From: DATAMF01 sp964472565
Lineage (GTDB): Bacteria; Chloroflexota; Anaerolineae; Aggregatilineales; Aggregatilineaceae
DNA: 19,454 nt
Reading direction: 5' to 3'
NCBI GenBank assembly: GCA_964472565.1
Contig: CAYYNB010000116.1
Coordinates: 1 to 19,454, forward strand
In this document: piece after piece, positions 6,435 to 14,520 of the stretch
How the letters are laid out: each line of letters starts with the position of its first letter
Numbering within the stretch: position 1 is the stretch's first letter
The notes under the pieces: generated by a model
Told to the model about the DNA's origin: nothing
The model's database searches: none
What the model saw: only the letters and a program-made list of their open reading frames with translations
Program-made: the position numbers and the translations under genes

Positions 6435-7280
6435 ATGACAGATACCACGCCCGACTATCTTTTGATTGGACATATCTCCCACGATGTCACCCCCAACGGC
6501 CCTCAACTGGGCGGTACAGTGAGTTTTGCCGCTTATACCGCCGTTTCATTTGGTTTAAAGGTTGGCATCCTGACCAGCGCCGCCCTCGATGAACCCCTAC
6601 TTCAAAGTTTGCCGCCAAATGTCATGGTCGTTAATGTGCCATCTGACCATACCACGACCTTTGAAAACCGGTATACTAATGGCATACGCACGCAGCTTCT
6701 CCATCATCGTGCTGCCACGTTGTTCCCGGATTTTTTGCCTCCATCCTGGCGAAATACCCGGCTCGTTCACTTAGGACCAATCGCTTACGAAGTGGATCCG
6801 TCCTTCATGACCGCCTTTGCAAACTGCCGGGTTTGCGTAACACCCCAGGGCTGGATGCGCCGCCAGGAACCAGACAACCGTGTGACAGCAGTCGCTTGGT
6901 CGGCGGCGGAAGAGGTGTTGTCGCAGGCAGTACTCACGGTGATGAGCCGCGAGGACATCCGGCACGATCCAAACCTGGAGTTTGTCTTTGCCCGTTTGGC
7001 CCCCGTTTTGGTTGTCACCGATGGCATGCATGGTGGTGTGGTGTATCGCCAGGGCCAGCCGCAGGGCTTTGCGGCGATTGCGGTTGAACAACTCGACCCG
7101 ACTGGGGCGGGCGATGTGTTTGCTACCGCGCTGCATATTGCCTGGGATCAGTTAGGCGATCTGGATCGAGCGGTGCGTGTTGCGGCGCGGCTGGCCGGAC
7201 AATCGGTGTGCCGGGTGGGATTCTCCAGTGCGCCCACGCCAGACGAAGTCGCATTAGCCATGCATGAGGTGTTATCGTAG
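6435..7280 (+). CDS. PfkB-family carbohydrate/nucleoside kinase
   Basis: A 281-residue ribokinase-superfamily enzyme that transfers phosphate from ATP to a sugar, nucleoside or related alcohol. The signature D-P-T-G-A-G-D lies at residues 221-227, with Asp227 as the expected catalytic base and the GAG segment as the anion hole. An N-terminal QLGGTVSFAAYTAVSFG fits the substrate-side GG-x-x-x-x-x-A motif. It is somewhat shorter than typical 300-330 residue members, and no specific substrate can be assigned. The start is preceded by a modest AGG. It is followed by a hairpin and then the YbjN-domain gene on the same strand. Confidence 0.85.
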   Translation: MTDTTPDYLLIGHISHDVTPNGPQLGGTVSFAAYTAVSFGLKVGILTSAALDEPLLQSLPPNVMVVNVPSDHTTTFENRYTNGIRTQLLHHRAATLFPDFLPPSWRNTRLVHLGPIAYEVDPSFMTAFANCRVCVTPQGWMRRQEPDNRVTAVAWSAAEEVLSQAVLTVMSREDIRHDPNLEFVFARLAPVLVVTDGMHGGVVYRQGQPQGFAAIAVEQLDPTGAGDVFATALHIAWDQLGDLDRAVRVAARLAGQSVCRVGFSSAPTPDEVALAMHEVLS

Positions 7281-7301
7281 TGGACTCTCTGAGAGGGTCC
7301 A
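7281..7301 (+). other. Stem-loop directly after the kinase stop codon
   Basis: TGGACTCTC pairs with GAGGGTCCA around loop TGA, a 9-bp stem with one G-T wobble, starting on the base after the stop. There is no T-tract, so it is more likely an mRNA 3' or intercistronic stability hairpin than a strong terminator. Confidence 0.45.
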
Positions 7302-7319
7302 GTGTAAGAATGGTGTAAA

Positions 7320-7856
7320 ATGGACGATTCGCAGCATAACCCATCTTTAGACAGTGGTACTGAACCCGAACCACTCAACCCCAACGGCTTGCGAGCTTTT
7401 GAAACGCTCGCCCAGTTCCTCGAATCCGATAGTTGGTATCCTCAGCAAGTCGAGGATAAATATATCTACCGGGCATCCTTTTCGGGCAAAAATGGCGATC
7501 TGCGCTGTTATGCGCATATCGTGGTCAACCTCGAACAGTTTTTATTCTATGCCGTCGCTGCGTCGCGCGTCCCGGAGCAGGTCCGCCCCGCTGTGGCCGA
7601 ATTCATCACCCGCGCCAACTATGGCATGCGGATCGGCGGTTTTGAGATGGATTATTCCGATGGCGAAGTGCGTTATAAAACCAGCCTGGATTTTGAAGGC
7701 GAAATGTTAACGCCCAATTGGATTCGCCACACGATCTATCCCGCAGTGCTGACCATGGATCATTATCTGCCTGGGCTGATGAGCGTCATCTATGGCGGCA
7801 GAACGCCCTATGAAGCGATTGCCGAAGTTGAAGGTTATGCCGCGTCCGATACCTAG
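7320..7856 (+). CDS. YbjN-domain protein
   Basis: A 178-residue soluble protein. After an acidic, Asn/Pro-rich N-terminal stretch of about 25 residues, it follows the YbjN / type III secretion chaperone-like fold. This shows as AFETLAQFLESDSWYPQQ, then a beta-rich core (YRASFSGKNGDLRCYAHI) and a helix VRPAVAEFITRANYGMRIG, then FEMDYSDGEVRYKTSLDFEG, split here as FEMDYSDGEV and RYKTSLDFEG. YbjN proteins are small, poorly understood bacterial proteins linked to stress and surface phenotypes, so no specific function is claimed. No Shine-Dalgarno sequence is evident. It lies 39 bases after the kinase and 18 bases before the amidohydrolase, so the three may form one unit. Confidence 0.7.
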   Translation: MDDSQHNPSLDSGTEPEPLNPNGLRAFETLAQFLESDSWYPQQVEDKYIYRASFSGKNGDLRCYAHIVVNLEQFLFYAVAASRVPEQVRPAVAEFITRANYGMRIGGFEMDYSDGEVRYKTSLDFEGEMLTPNWIRHTIYPAVLTMDHYLPGLMSVIYGGRTPYEAIAEVEGYAASDT

Positions 7857-7861
7857 CTTGC

Positions 7862-7874
7862 GGGAGAGCGTCCC
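7862..7874 (+). promoter_or_regulatory. Ribosome-binding site inside a small hairpin
   Basis: GGGAGAG at 7862-7868 is the ribosome-binding site of the amidohydrolase gene. GGGA (7862-7865) can pair with TCCC (7871-7874) immediately before the ATG, so translation initiation might be dampened. The stem is only 4 bp and may not be stable. Confidence 0.35.
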
Positions 7875-9485
7875 ATGATTGACCGTCTTCTTGTGAATGC
7901 GCGTATCCACACCTTGAATGCTGCCCAGCCCCAGGCTTCCGCGCTGGCTATTATGCGGGATCGAATTGTGGCGGTGGGCAGCGATGACTCGATCCGGGCA
8001 CTTGCCGGGGCGGGGACGCGGATTGATGATGCCGGGGGACGCTCCGTGATTCCGGGGCTGACCGATGCGCATATTCACTGGGAAGGCGTGGCGCACAGTT
8101 TGCGCAGTGTGAACGTGTTTGAAGTGCCTACCAAAGAGGAAGCGCTTCGCCGGGTGGCGGAAAGAGCGCGTCTCACCCCGCCGGGCGAATGGATCGTGGG
8201 GCGGGGATGGTCGCAGACCTATTGGCCCGTGAAGGACTTTCCGACAGCGGCTGATCTGGATGCGGTGGCCCCGTATAACCCGGTTTATCTGGGAGCCAAA
8301 AGTGGGCACATGGGGTGGGTGAATACGCTGGCGCTCAAAGCCGCCCAGATCACCGCTTCAACCCCTGATCCAGTGGGCGGCAGCATTCAGCGCGATGCAT
8401 CAGGTCGCGCGACGGGGATTCTGCTCGAAGCGCCCGCGATGCTGCTGGTCACGGAACGGATTCCCAGTCTGACCGCCGAACAAACCGCCGATCTGATGTT
8501 GGAGGCCCAACCGATTGCTTGGGCCTCTGGGCTGACCGGCATCCACGACTTTGACGATCCCGGTTGTTTGGCGGCGCTGCAAGTGCTGCGCGAGCGCGGG
8601 CAGTTGGGCCTCCGCGTTGTCAAAAATATCAACGATCCGTTTGTGGATCATGCGCACGAACTCGGCCTTCGCTGGGGCTTTGGCGATTACTGGCTTCGCA
8701 TCGGTGGCGTTAAAATTTTTGCCGATGGGGCGCTGGGGCCGCGCACCGCCTATATGTTCGAGCCATATGAGGGGGAACCGGATAATTACGGCATTGTCGT
8801 GACGGACAAAGAGGCGATCTACGAACGGGTCAGCCGGGCCAGCGCCGCCGGACTGCCATCGACCATTCACGCCATTGGAGATCGCGCCGTGCATGATGTG
8901 CTGGATGTCTACGAAGCGGTGCGCCAGGAAGAAGCCGCGCGCGGGGAACCGCGTTCGGCGCGGCGGCACCGGATCGAACATGTCCAGCTTATTCATCCCC
9001 ACGATGCTAAACGCCTGGGAGAACTTGGAATTATTGCTTCCATGCAGCCCATTCATGCCACCTCCGATTATGAGATGGCCGACTTGTACTGGGGCGCGCG
9101 CGCCCGGTGGAGCTATAACTGGCAGGCTCAGCGTCAGGCGGGGGCTGTCCTCGCGTTTGGCTCCGATTCGCCTGTCGAACCATTTGAGCCGCTTAAGGGC
9201 ATTTTTGCCGCCGTGACGCGCCGCCGTCCCGATGGTTCGCCGGGACCAGACGGCTGGTTCCCCGAAGGGCGGCTGGACATGGCTGCCGCGCTGCGCGGCT
9301 TCACGCAGGGGCCAGCCTATGCCGCCGGTCTGGAAAACGATCTCGGCACGCTTGCCCCCGGTTATCTGGCCGATCTGCTTGTGTTGGACCGTGATTTATT
9401 CACGATTTCGCCTGATGAAATCCTGGATACGCAGGTAGTGGGTACGATGATCGGCGGCGAGTGGAAACACCGGCTTTTCGACTGA
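7875..9485 (+). CDS. Amidohydrolase family protein (YtcJ-like, Amidohydro_3)
   Basis: A 536-residue metal-dependent hydrolase. Metal ligands of the amidohydrolase barrel are visible: H66-x-H68 in TDAHIHW, the Lys of KIFADGALG (about K280, usually carboxylated), His332 in HAIGDRAVHD, a further His in RIEHVQ (H369) and Asp431 in GSDSPVEP. The N- and C-terminal segments (LLVNARIHTLN; GTLAPGYLADLLVLDRDLF) form the small composite beta-sandwich. The closest style is the YtcJ/LAF3/NfdA group, which acts on N-formyl or amide bonds, but the substrate cannot be read from sequence. There is no signal peptide, so it is cytoplasmic. GGGAGAG supports the start. It converges on the M23 gene with only ten bases between the stops. 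Confidence 0.9.
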   Translation: MIDRLLVNARIHTLNAAQPQASALAIMRDRIVAVGSDDSIRALAGAGTRIDDAGGRSVIPGLTDAHIHWEGVAHSLRSVNVFEVPTKEEALRRVAERARLTPPGEWIVGRGWSQTYWPVKDFPTAADLDAVAPYNPVYLGAKSGHMGWVNTLALKAAQITASTPDPVGGSIQRDASGRATGILLEAPAMLLVTERIPSLTAEQTADLMLEAQPIAWASGLTGIHDFDDPGCLAALQVLRERGQLGLRVVKNINDPFVDHAHELGLRWGFGDYWLRIGGVKIFADGALGPRTAYMFEPYEGEPDNYGIVVTDKEAIYERVSRASAAGLPSTIHAIGDRAVHDVLDVYEAVRQEEAARGEPRSARRHRIEHVQLIHPHDAKRLGELGIIASMQPIHATSDYEMADLYWGARARWSYNWQAQRQAGAVLAFGSDSPVEPFEPLKGIFAAVTRRRPDGSPGPDGWFPEGRLDMAAALRGFTQGPAYAAGLENDLGTLAPGYLADLLVLDRDLFTISPDEILDTQVVGTMIGGEWKHRLFD

Positions 9486-9495
9486 TAATACTTGC

Positions 9496-10650
9496 TTACT
9501 TCAAGTGAATATCCAGCCAGTTTGTTTGCCCCGCGGCGATGGTGATGTCCTGCTTGAACACCAGCGCGGAACGAACGCGCACAAACACTTCATAATCGCC
9601 TTCAGGCAAATCGGCGTAGGTAAAATGTTCGCCATAATAGGGGTCGGATTTGATCGTGTCATCGCTGTAGCTGAAGGTATAGCGCGACGCATCCCCATTC
9701 TTCGCCTGAATGGTGATCATGATGCCGTAGGTCCGCGTGCCGTCGCTGTTAAAAATACGCCCGGCTAACGTGCCATAGGTCGGCCAGGGCCGCACCCATA
9801 GATCAGGATTGTAGACATTGTTGTAATCGCTCGGATCGCCCAGCCGGACTTCCAGGTGCAGATGTGCGCCGAGTGCGACTCCTGTTGAGCCAACGTTCCC
9901 AATAATCTGCCCCTGCTCAACGCGCTGCCCGGTTTCCACCTGCACTTTGGACATATGCCCATACAGCGTGTAGAGCTTTTCCCCATTCGGCGCGGGGAAA
10001 TCGTGTTCGATCACAGCCAGAATGCCATAAAAATCATTTTGCGGGCCGAACATCACTTCATCATCCGGCCCGGCATAAATCACCCAGCCGCTTGCCACCG
10101 CCAGAATCGGTGTGCCCTGCGGATTCTGAATATCCACCCCATGATGCGTATTAAATTGTCCGCCGCCGGTAGTTCCAAACGGATAACTGCGCGAAGCCCA
10201 GTCGCGGATCGTATTGCTGGGATCGCGTGGAAAGGGCCGCGCTAGGACATAATGATCTTGCAGCGGCTCGGTTCCGGTGTACATGGCGACCTGCGTCACG
10301 CTAATCGGTGTGGCGGCCTCTAAAATGGTCTGGGTGGCGCGCAGCGTATTGATCGGAAATGCCGTCGTTGTCTGCGGCAAATCGGTGGGCGTCAGCGTAA
10401 AAGTGCGAGTGAGCGTGGGGGTAGCGGTGGTCGTGGGCGTATAAGTCGGCGTGTGCGTCGGCCAGGGCGTCACGCTGGGAACTGCCGTTGCCTGCATCGC
10501 AATAAGTGTGGAGAAAGCATCGGCTGTCGCCGTCAATGTAGCGGCGGGTGTGAACGTTTCTTTGGTTTGATCTTCTCCATTATCACCACAGGCAGCTAAC
10601 AATAAACCTATAATCAGAATCGCACTCAACCGTTCAACCAACTGTATCAC
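9496..10650 (-). CDS. M23 (LytM-type) peptidase lipoprotein
   Basis: A 384-residue lipoprotein from a GTG at 10650. The hydrophobic leader ends in the lipobox L-A-A-C, with Cys21 as the predicted lipid site. A Thr/Pro-rich stretch of roughly 80 residues then spans the wall region. The M23 domain keeps all its zinc and catalytic residues: H169-x3-D173 in THHGVDI, H232 in LYGHMS, and H263-x-H265 in AHLHLE. It should therefore be an active peptidoglycan endopeptidase. The last ~85 residues resemble a carboxypeptidase-regulatory-like beta-sandwich (GRIFNSDGTRTYGIM). An in-frame ATG at 10710 would add 20 residues. It is disfavoured because it lies in a hairpin arm without a ribosome-binding site, whereas AAAGGG lies nine bases before the GTG. 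It lies downstream of the cyclodeaminase gene on the same strand. Confidence 0.88.
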   Translation of the reverse strand: MIQLVERLSAILIIGLLLAACGDNGEDQTKETFTPAATLTATADAFSTLIAMQATAVPSVTPWPTHTPTYTPTTTATPTLTRTFTLTPTDLPQTTTAFPINTLRATQTILEAATPISVTQVAMYTGTEPLQDHYVLARPFPRDPSNTIRDWASRSYPFGTTGGGQFNTHHGVDIQNPQGTPILAVASGWVIYAGPDDEVMFGPQNDFYGILAVIEHDFPAPNGEKLYTLYGHMSKVQVETGQRVEQGQIIGNVGSTGVALGAHLHLEVRLGDPSDYNNVYNPDLWVRPWPTYGTLAGRIFNSDGTRTYGIMITIQAKNGDASRYTFSYSDDTIKSDPYYGEHFTYADLPEGDYEVFVRVRSALVFKQDITIAAGQTNWLDIHLK

Positions 10651-10704
10651 AATAATCTGCCCTTTGGCCTGTTCCCGCCGCACGAAAAATCGAACGAAAT
10701 GTGA

Positions 10705-10734
10705 GGCCATCCCAGGAAAACCTGGTGCCTGGCC
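10705..10734 (-). other. Two-tier stem-loop between cyclodeaminase and M23 genes
   Basis: Read leftward, GGCCA (10734-10730) pairs with TGGCC (10709-10705), and inside it CCAGG pairs with CCTGG around a TTTT loop. The upstream ATG candidate of the M23 gene (10710) lies at the base of this structure. No T-tract follows, so it may be a processing or stability hairpin or a weak terminator. Confidence 0.4.
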
Positions 10735-10752
10735 CGAAATAGTGGCACAGCC

Positions 10753-12345
10753 TTAAACCAGCCCTGCCCGTTGTTCTGTGGCTGCGACTGCCGCATCGCG
10801 GACGGTGCGCGCCTTTTCCAGGATCGCGTTGATGTCGTTGCGATAGCGCTCAGCCAGCCCCTTATCCTCGATACTGGCCGCATTCACGCGTACATTGAGT
10901 GCCGCGCCTTCAATCGCTGCTAAACCCATCAGCGCCGCCACCGCGCCATCGCTGGCGGCGTTCGTATTGCCCAGTTTAACAACCTGTTCGGCTAACTGCA
11001 TCGCTTCGAGCGACAACCGCGCCACATTGAGCGGTACATCGGCGGCATGTGCCATCGCTGTCTGAATCGTACTGGCCCGGTTCGGATCATCCTGCGGCAG
11101 CCGGTAGGCTTCCATCACCGATGTGAACGCCTTCACATCTTGTTCTACGGCGTCCAGCAACTGCTGCCGTAGATTCATACCCGCCGAAGCAATCGCCGTC
11201 ATGGTCGGGCCGACGGACTGGTATTTTTTCTTGCCGATAGTCAGCTTGGCGACCATTTCAGCCAGCGCCGCGCTTAGTGCGCCGGCCAATGCGGCCACCG
11301 CGCCGCCGCCGGGAACCGCTGTGCCGTCAGATACACTGGTGACGAACTGCGCCGGGGTGGCCGGTGCAGCGACTGCTTTCACCAACCGGGATGCTTCATC
11401 CGGTACGGGCGGCTCTTCCTGTGACAGCGCCGAGGGAGTCCGCTCTGCTTGTTGGATGCGGTATTCCAGGATTTGGTCGGGTTCGAACTTATCAAGCTGC
11501 AAATACCAGCGTGCTGCCTCGACAAAAAATTCCTGTGGGGCCAGCCCGACCAGTTCGCTGTGGGTGACTCTCACCCCATACCGTGCGGCCTCGCTGCGAA
11601 TCGTTTCCATCACGCGGTAAACCGGCGTCTTTTGATAGTTGGTCAGGTTGATGGATACCTGTGCCTGCCTCTCGACCAGAAAACCGGACGACTTGACAAA
11701 CTGGTAGCCGCCGCTCGACTGGCGAATCGCGCGCGCGATCTTCGCCGCAATATCAACTTTATCCGTGCTCAGATAGGCGTTATAAGCCACTAAGGGCGGG
11801 CGTGCCCCGATCACCGATGCCCCCGCTGTGCCGAGTTCAGCAGGGCCAAAATCCGGCATACGGTCCGGGTCCGATTTGATCGCGTCTTGCAACTGCTCAT
11901 ATTGAAATTTAGCACTGCGCAGCTTGGCGAGGTTTTCACGGTCAGGCCGCGTTGCCGCCGCCTCGTACAGATACACCGGGATATTTAATTCCAGCCCGAC
12001 ACGCTGCCCCAGCCGTTGGGCGATGGCGACACATTCTTCCATCGCCACATCGCGGATCGGCACAAACGGCACCACGTCCGACGCGCCCAACCGGGGATGT
12101 TCGCCCGTGTGCTGGGTCATATCGATCAACTGTGCAGCCGTCCGAATGCCCGCGAAAGCTGCTTTTTCCACCGCATCCGGTTCGCCCACAAAGGTCACAA
12201 CGGTACGGTTATGATCGGCGTCGCTGCTGGTATCCAGCACATGAATCGGTGCCGCCTGCTGCATGGCTTTCACAATGGCCTCGACGACATCGAGGCGGCG
12301 GCCTTCACTAAAATTCGGGATACATTCCACCAATGGGTGAGTCAT
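10753..12345 (-). CDS. ftcD: Bifunctional glutamate formimidoyltransferase / formimidoyl-THF cyclodeaminase
   Basis: A 530-residue fused enzyme of histidine degradation and one-carbon supply. The N-terminal part moves the formimidoyl group from formimidoyl-glutamate to tetrahydrofolate, and the C-terminal part releases ammonia to give 5,10-methenyl-THF. The N-terminal half has ECIPNFSEGRR, DHNRTVVTFVGEP and GEHPRLGASDVVPFVP, with His83 matching the catalytic His of the transferase. The C-terminal half (from about residue 330) has VPGGGAVAALAGALSAAL and GNTNAASDGAVAAL, typical of the cyclodeaminase. Length is close to the animal fused enzyme of about 541 residues. The start at 12345 is favoured over an upstream ATG at 12402 because AGGAAGG lies just before it and the family N-terminus begins there. 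No hut genes are nearby. Confidence 0.93.
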   Translation of the reverse strand: MTHPLVECIPNFSEGRRLDVVEAIVKAMQQAAPIHVLDTSSDADHNRTVVTFVGEPDAVEKAAFAGIRTAAQLIDMTQHTGEHPRLGASDVVPFVPIRDVAMEECVAIAQRLGQRVGLELNIPVYLYEAAATRPDRENLAKLRSAKFQYEQLQDAIKSDPDRMPDFGPAELGTAGASVIGARPPLVAYNAYLSTDKVDIAAKIARAIRQSSGGYQFVKSSGFLVERQAQVSINLTNYQKTPVYRVMETIRSEAARYGVRVTHSELVGLAPQEFFVEAARWYLQLDKFEPDQILEYRIQQAERTPSALSQEEPPVPDEASRLVKAVAAPATPAQFVTSVSDGTAVPGGGAVAALAGALSAALAEMVAKLTIGKKKYQSVGPTMTAIASAGMNLRQQLLDAVEQDVKAFTSVMEAYRLPQDDPNRASTIQTAMAHAADVPLNVARLSLEAMQLAEQVVKLGNTNAASDGAVAALMGLAAIEGAALNVRVNAASIEDKGLAERYRNDINAILEKARTVRDAAVAATEQRAGLV

Positions 12346-12383
12346 AAGCGCCTTCCTAATAATTTTCGCGCACCAAACGCGGA

Positions 12384-12412
12384 TTCGTACCGCACCCGAC
12401 ATCCTTTGTCAA
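12384..12412 (-). promoter_or_regulatory. Promoter of the leftward cyclodeaminase gene
   Basis: On the minus strand a perfect TTGACA (12412-12407) precedes TACGAA (12389-12384) at exactly 17 bases. The -10 is weak (3 of 6). The predicted start near 12377 gives a leader of about 32 bases. An ATG at 12402 lies upstream of this start and could not be used from it. Confidence 0.5.
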
Positions 12413-12442
12413 GGGAGGGCGTTTGCGAGAACCGGGCCTCCC
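12413..12442 (+). promoter_or_regulatory. Inverted repeat spanning the divergent promoter region
   Basis: GGGAGG (12413-12418) and CCTCCC (12437-12442) are perfect 6-base arms separated by 18 bases. They lie between the two back-to-back -35 boxes and across the dnaG -35 and spacer, a sensible place for an operator serving both directions. No regulator can be named, and an arm this short can occur by chance. Confidence 0.25.
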
Positions 12443-12451
12443 ACATATAAT
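12423..12451 (+). promoter_or_regulatory. Promoter of the dnaG-rpoD-Nudix operon
   Basis: TTGCGA at 12423-12428 and a perfect TATAAT at 12446-12451 are spaced by 17 bases. Transcription should start near 12458, about 35 bases before the preferred dnaG ATG. Confidence 0.65.
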
Positions 12452-12492
12452 TCTAAACGACTCAAGCGGTGATTGGTGGGGCTACCTCAAAC

Positions 12493-14520
12493 ATGTCAGT
12501 GATAGATGACGTTAAAGCCCGCCTGGATATTGTCGATGTTGTATCGGGATACGTAACTCTGCATAAAGCGGGCCGCAACTATAAAGCGTTGTGCCCTTTT
12601 CACCAGGAGCGAACTCCTTCTTTTATCGTTTTCCCAGATACACAGACCTGGCGGTGTTTTGGCGCTTGCGGCGAAGGCGGAGATGTCTTCGGTTTTGTTA
12701 TGAAGGCTCAGGGCTGGGACTTCAGCGAAACACTGCGCGAGCTTGCCAAGCGTGCAGGCGTCGAACTGGAACCCATGACTCCCGCCCAGGTCGAAGAACA
12801 GGCCGAGACGGATCGACTGCGTGCCCTGCTGCACGCAACTGCCGCCTTTTTCCATGAACAACTGCTTCAGTCTCCGGCAGCCCAGCAGGCGCGCGATTAT
12901 GTCCAGAAGCGCAGTCTGAGCCGCGAAACGGTGGACGCCTTTATGATCGGTTATGCCCCCGCTGATTGGCGTCAAGCGCTGCAACATCTTCAGATGCACG
13001 GTTACACCCAGGATGAAATCATCGAGGCGGGCGTTGCCATTCGCAGTGATAAAGGGAGCGTCTATGACCGCTTCCGTAACCGTCTGGTGATCCCGATCCG
13101 CGATGGGCGCGGCACGACAATAGGGTTTGGGGCGCGCGCACTGAACAAAGACGATAACCCCAAATATCTCAATTCGCCGCAGGGACCTCTGTTCGACAAA
13201 AGCCATATCCTCTTTGGGTTAGACATGGCGCGCCGTGCCATCCGCGAAACCGAAACGGTGATCGTCGTCGAAGGGTATATGGACGCGATGCAGGCCCACC
13301 AGGGCGGCTATCATAATGTGGTGGCCCAGATGGGCACCGCCCTCACCGAAGCCCAGCTTCAGCAGTTGGCGCGCTATGCCAAGCGCCTGATTCTGGCCCT
13401 CGATCCCGATGTGGCCGGAATCAACGCCACCATGCGCGGTTTAAACGTGGCACACGAAACCCTGGACGAAGACCAACGGGTCACGTTTGATCCTCGCGGC
13501 ATGATGCGCTACACTGGCTCACTAGAAATTGATATTCGGGTGGTGACATTACCAGAAGGGCAGGACCCCGACGATCTGATTCGGGATAATCCCGGCGCAT
13601 GGGAAGCGCTGATCGAACAGGCCGTGCCTGTTACGAATTACGTTATTAACCAGGCTGCCCTGCGGCTGCCTCAAAATGCCTCGGTCCAGGATCGCGAGGC
13701 AGTTGCTAAGGAACTTTTGCCCATACTTATTTCAACTGAGGAGAGCCGCTTATCCTTTATTTCCCAACAGAATATTCAGGCGTTAGCTCGCCGTTTGCGT
13801 CTCGATGACTACAGTTTGATGCAGTGGGCACACGCGCTCACCGCGAAAAGCAGACGGGCTGTACCATCCATTCCTGAACAGCGTAAATTAGCAGGACGTT
13901 CAATCGACCGGCTTAAAATCAGTGGACAGCCGGGGCAGTCGGTCCTGCGTGAGGGGTTCTGTTTGCGGCTGTTGTTGCAGCGTCCCGACTGGTTGTTTAT
14001 GGCGAATCGCAAGCTGCGTGAACTGCGTGGGCAGGACAAATTGGTGGGTGTGGCGCTGGGACCATTGAATGCCGATGATTTCAGCCGGTCCGATTATCAG
14101 GCTGTTTTTCGGGCGATTGATCAGGCCATTATGCAGGATGATCTCGATCCGCTCGATTACTTACTCGAAAACCTGCCGCGTGAACTGCTGGCAGTGGTCG
14201 AAGAGTTACAGGTTGCTCCGTTAGACCTGTTCCAGCAGGGCTTGCCTCGTTCTCTTCGGTTTGAACTCGAATCCATTCTCAGGGATCAAGCCCGGACCAA
14301 TACGGCCCCGGAACTGGATATGAATCTGTTTATCGGTGAAATCCTCACCCTGAGATACAGCCGCCTGGAACGTGAATCGCGGGAACTGTATTTCATCCAG
14401 CAGGAAGCGGATGAGAGCGGCGACGAAAATCACCATACCGCGATTGAGGCGAACCGGCGTGCAATTAACTTAATCCATTTAACACTAGACCGGATGAAAA
14501 ATTTTGCTCGTGATCGTTAA
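12493..14520 (+). CDS. dnaG: DNA primase
   Basis: A 675-residue primase that makes RNA primers at the replication fork. The N-terminal zinc domain shows C34-P-F-H37 and C55-F-G-A-C59, a CxxxC pair with one residue more than the usual CxxC. The TOPRIM core has E260-G-Y-M-D264 and D304-P-D306-V-A-G, so the metal-binding acidic residues are kept although the usual DGD reads DPD. About 20 extra residues (DQRVTFDPRGMMRYTG region) sit before LPEGQDPDDLIRD. The last ~200 residues form the helicase-binding region. An ATG at 12493 is preferred because SVIDDVKARLDIVDVV is the family N-terminus. A GTG at 12469 would add eight residues. The TAA overlaps the rpoD ATG by one base, so translation is likely coupled. 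Confidence 0.95.
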   Translation: MSVIDDVKARLDIVDVVSGYVTLHKAGRNYKALCPFHQERTPSFIVFPDTQTWRCFGACGEGGDVFGFVMKAQGWDFSETLRELAKRAGVELEPMTPAQVEEQAETDRLRALLHATAAFFHEQLLQSPAAQQARDYVQKRSLSRETVDAFMIGYAPADWRQALQHLQMHGYTQDEIIEAGVAIRSDKGSVYDRFRNRLVIPIRDGRGTTIGFGARALNKDDNPKYLNSPQGPLFDKSHILFGLDMARRAIRETETVIVVEGYMDAMQAHQGGYHNVVAQMGTALTEAQLQQLARYAKRLILALDPDVAGINATMRGLNVAHETLDEDQRVTFDPRGMMRYTGSLEIDIRVVTLPEGQDPDDLIRDNPGAWEALIEQAVPVTNYVINQAALRLPQNASVQDREAVAKELLPILISTEESRLSFISQQNIQALARRLRLDDYSLMQWAHALTAKSRRAVPSIPEQRKLAGRSIDRLKISGQPGQSVLREGFCLRLLLQRPDWLFMANRKLRELRGQDKLVGVALGPLNADDFSRSDYQAVFRAIDQAIMQDDLDPLDYLLENLPRELLAVVEELQVAPLDLFQQGLPRSLRFELESILRDQARTNTAPELDMNLFIGEILTLRYSRLERESRELYFIQQEADESGDENHHTAIEANRRAINLIHLTLDRMKNFARDR

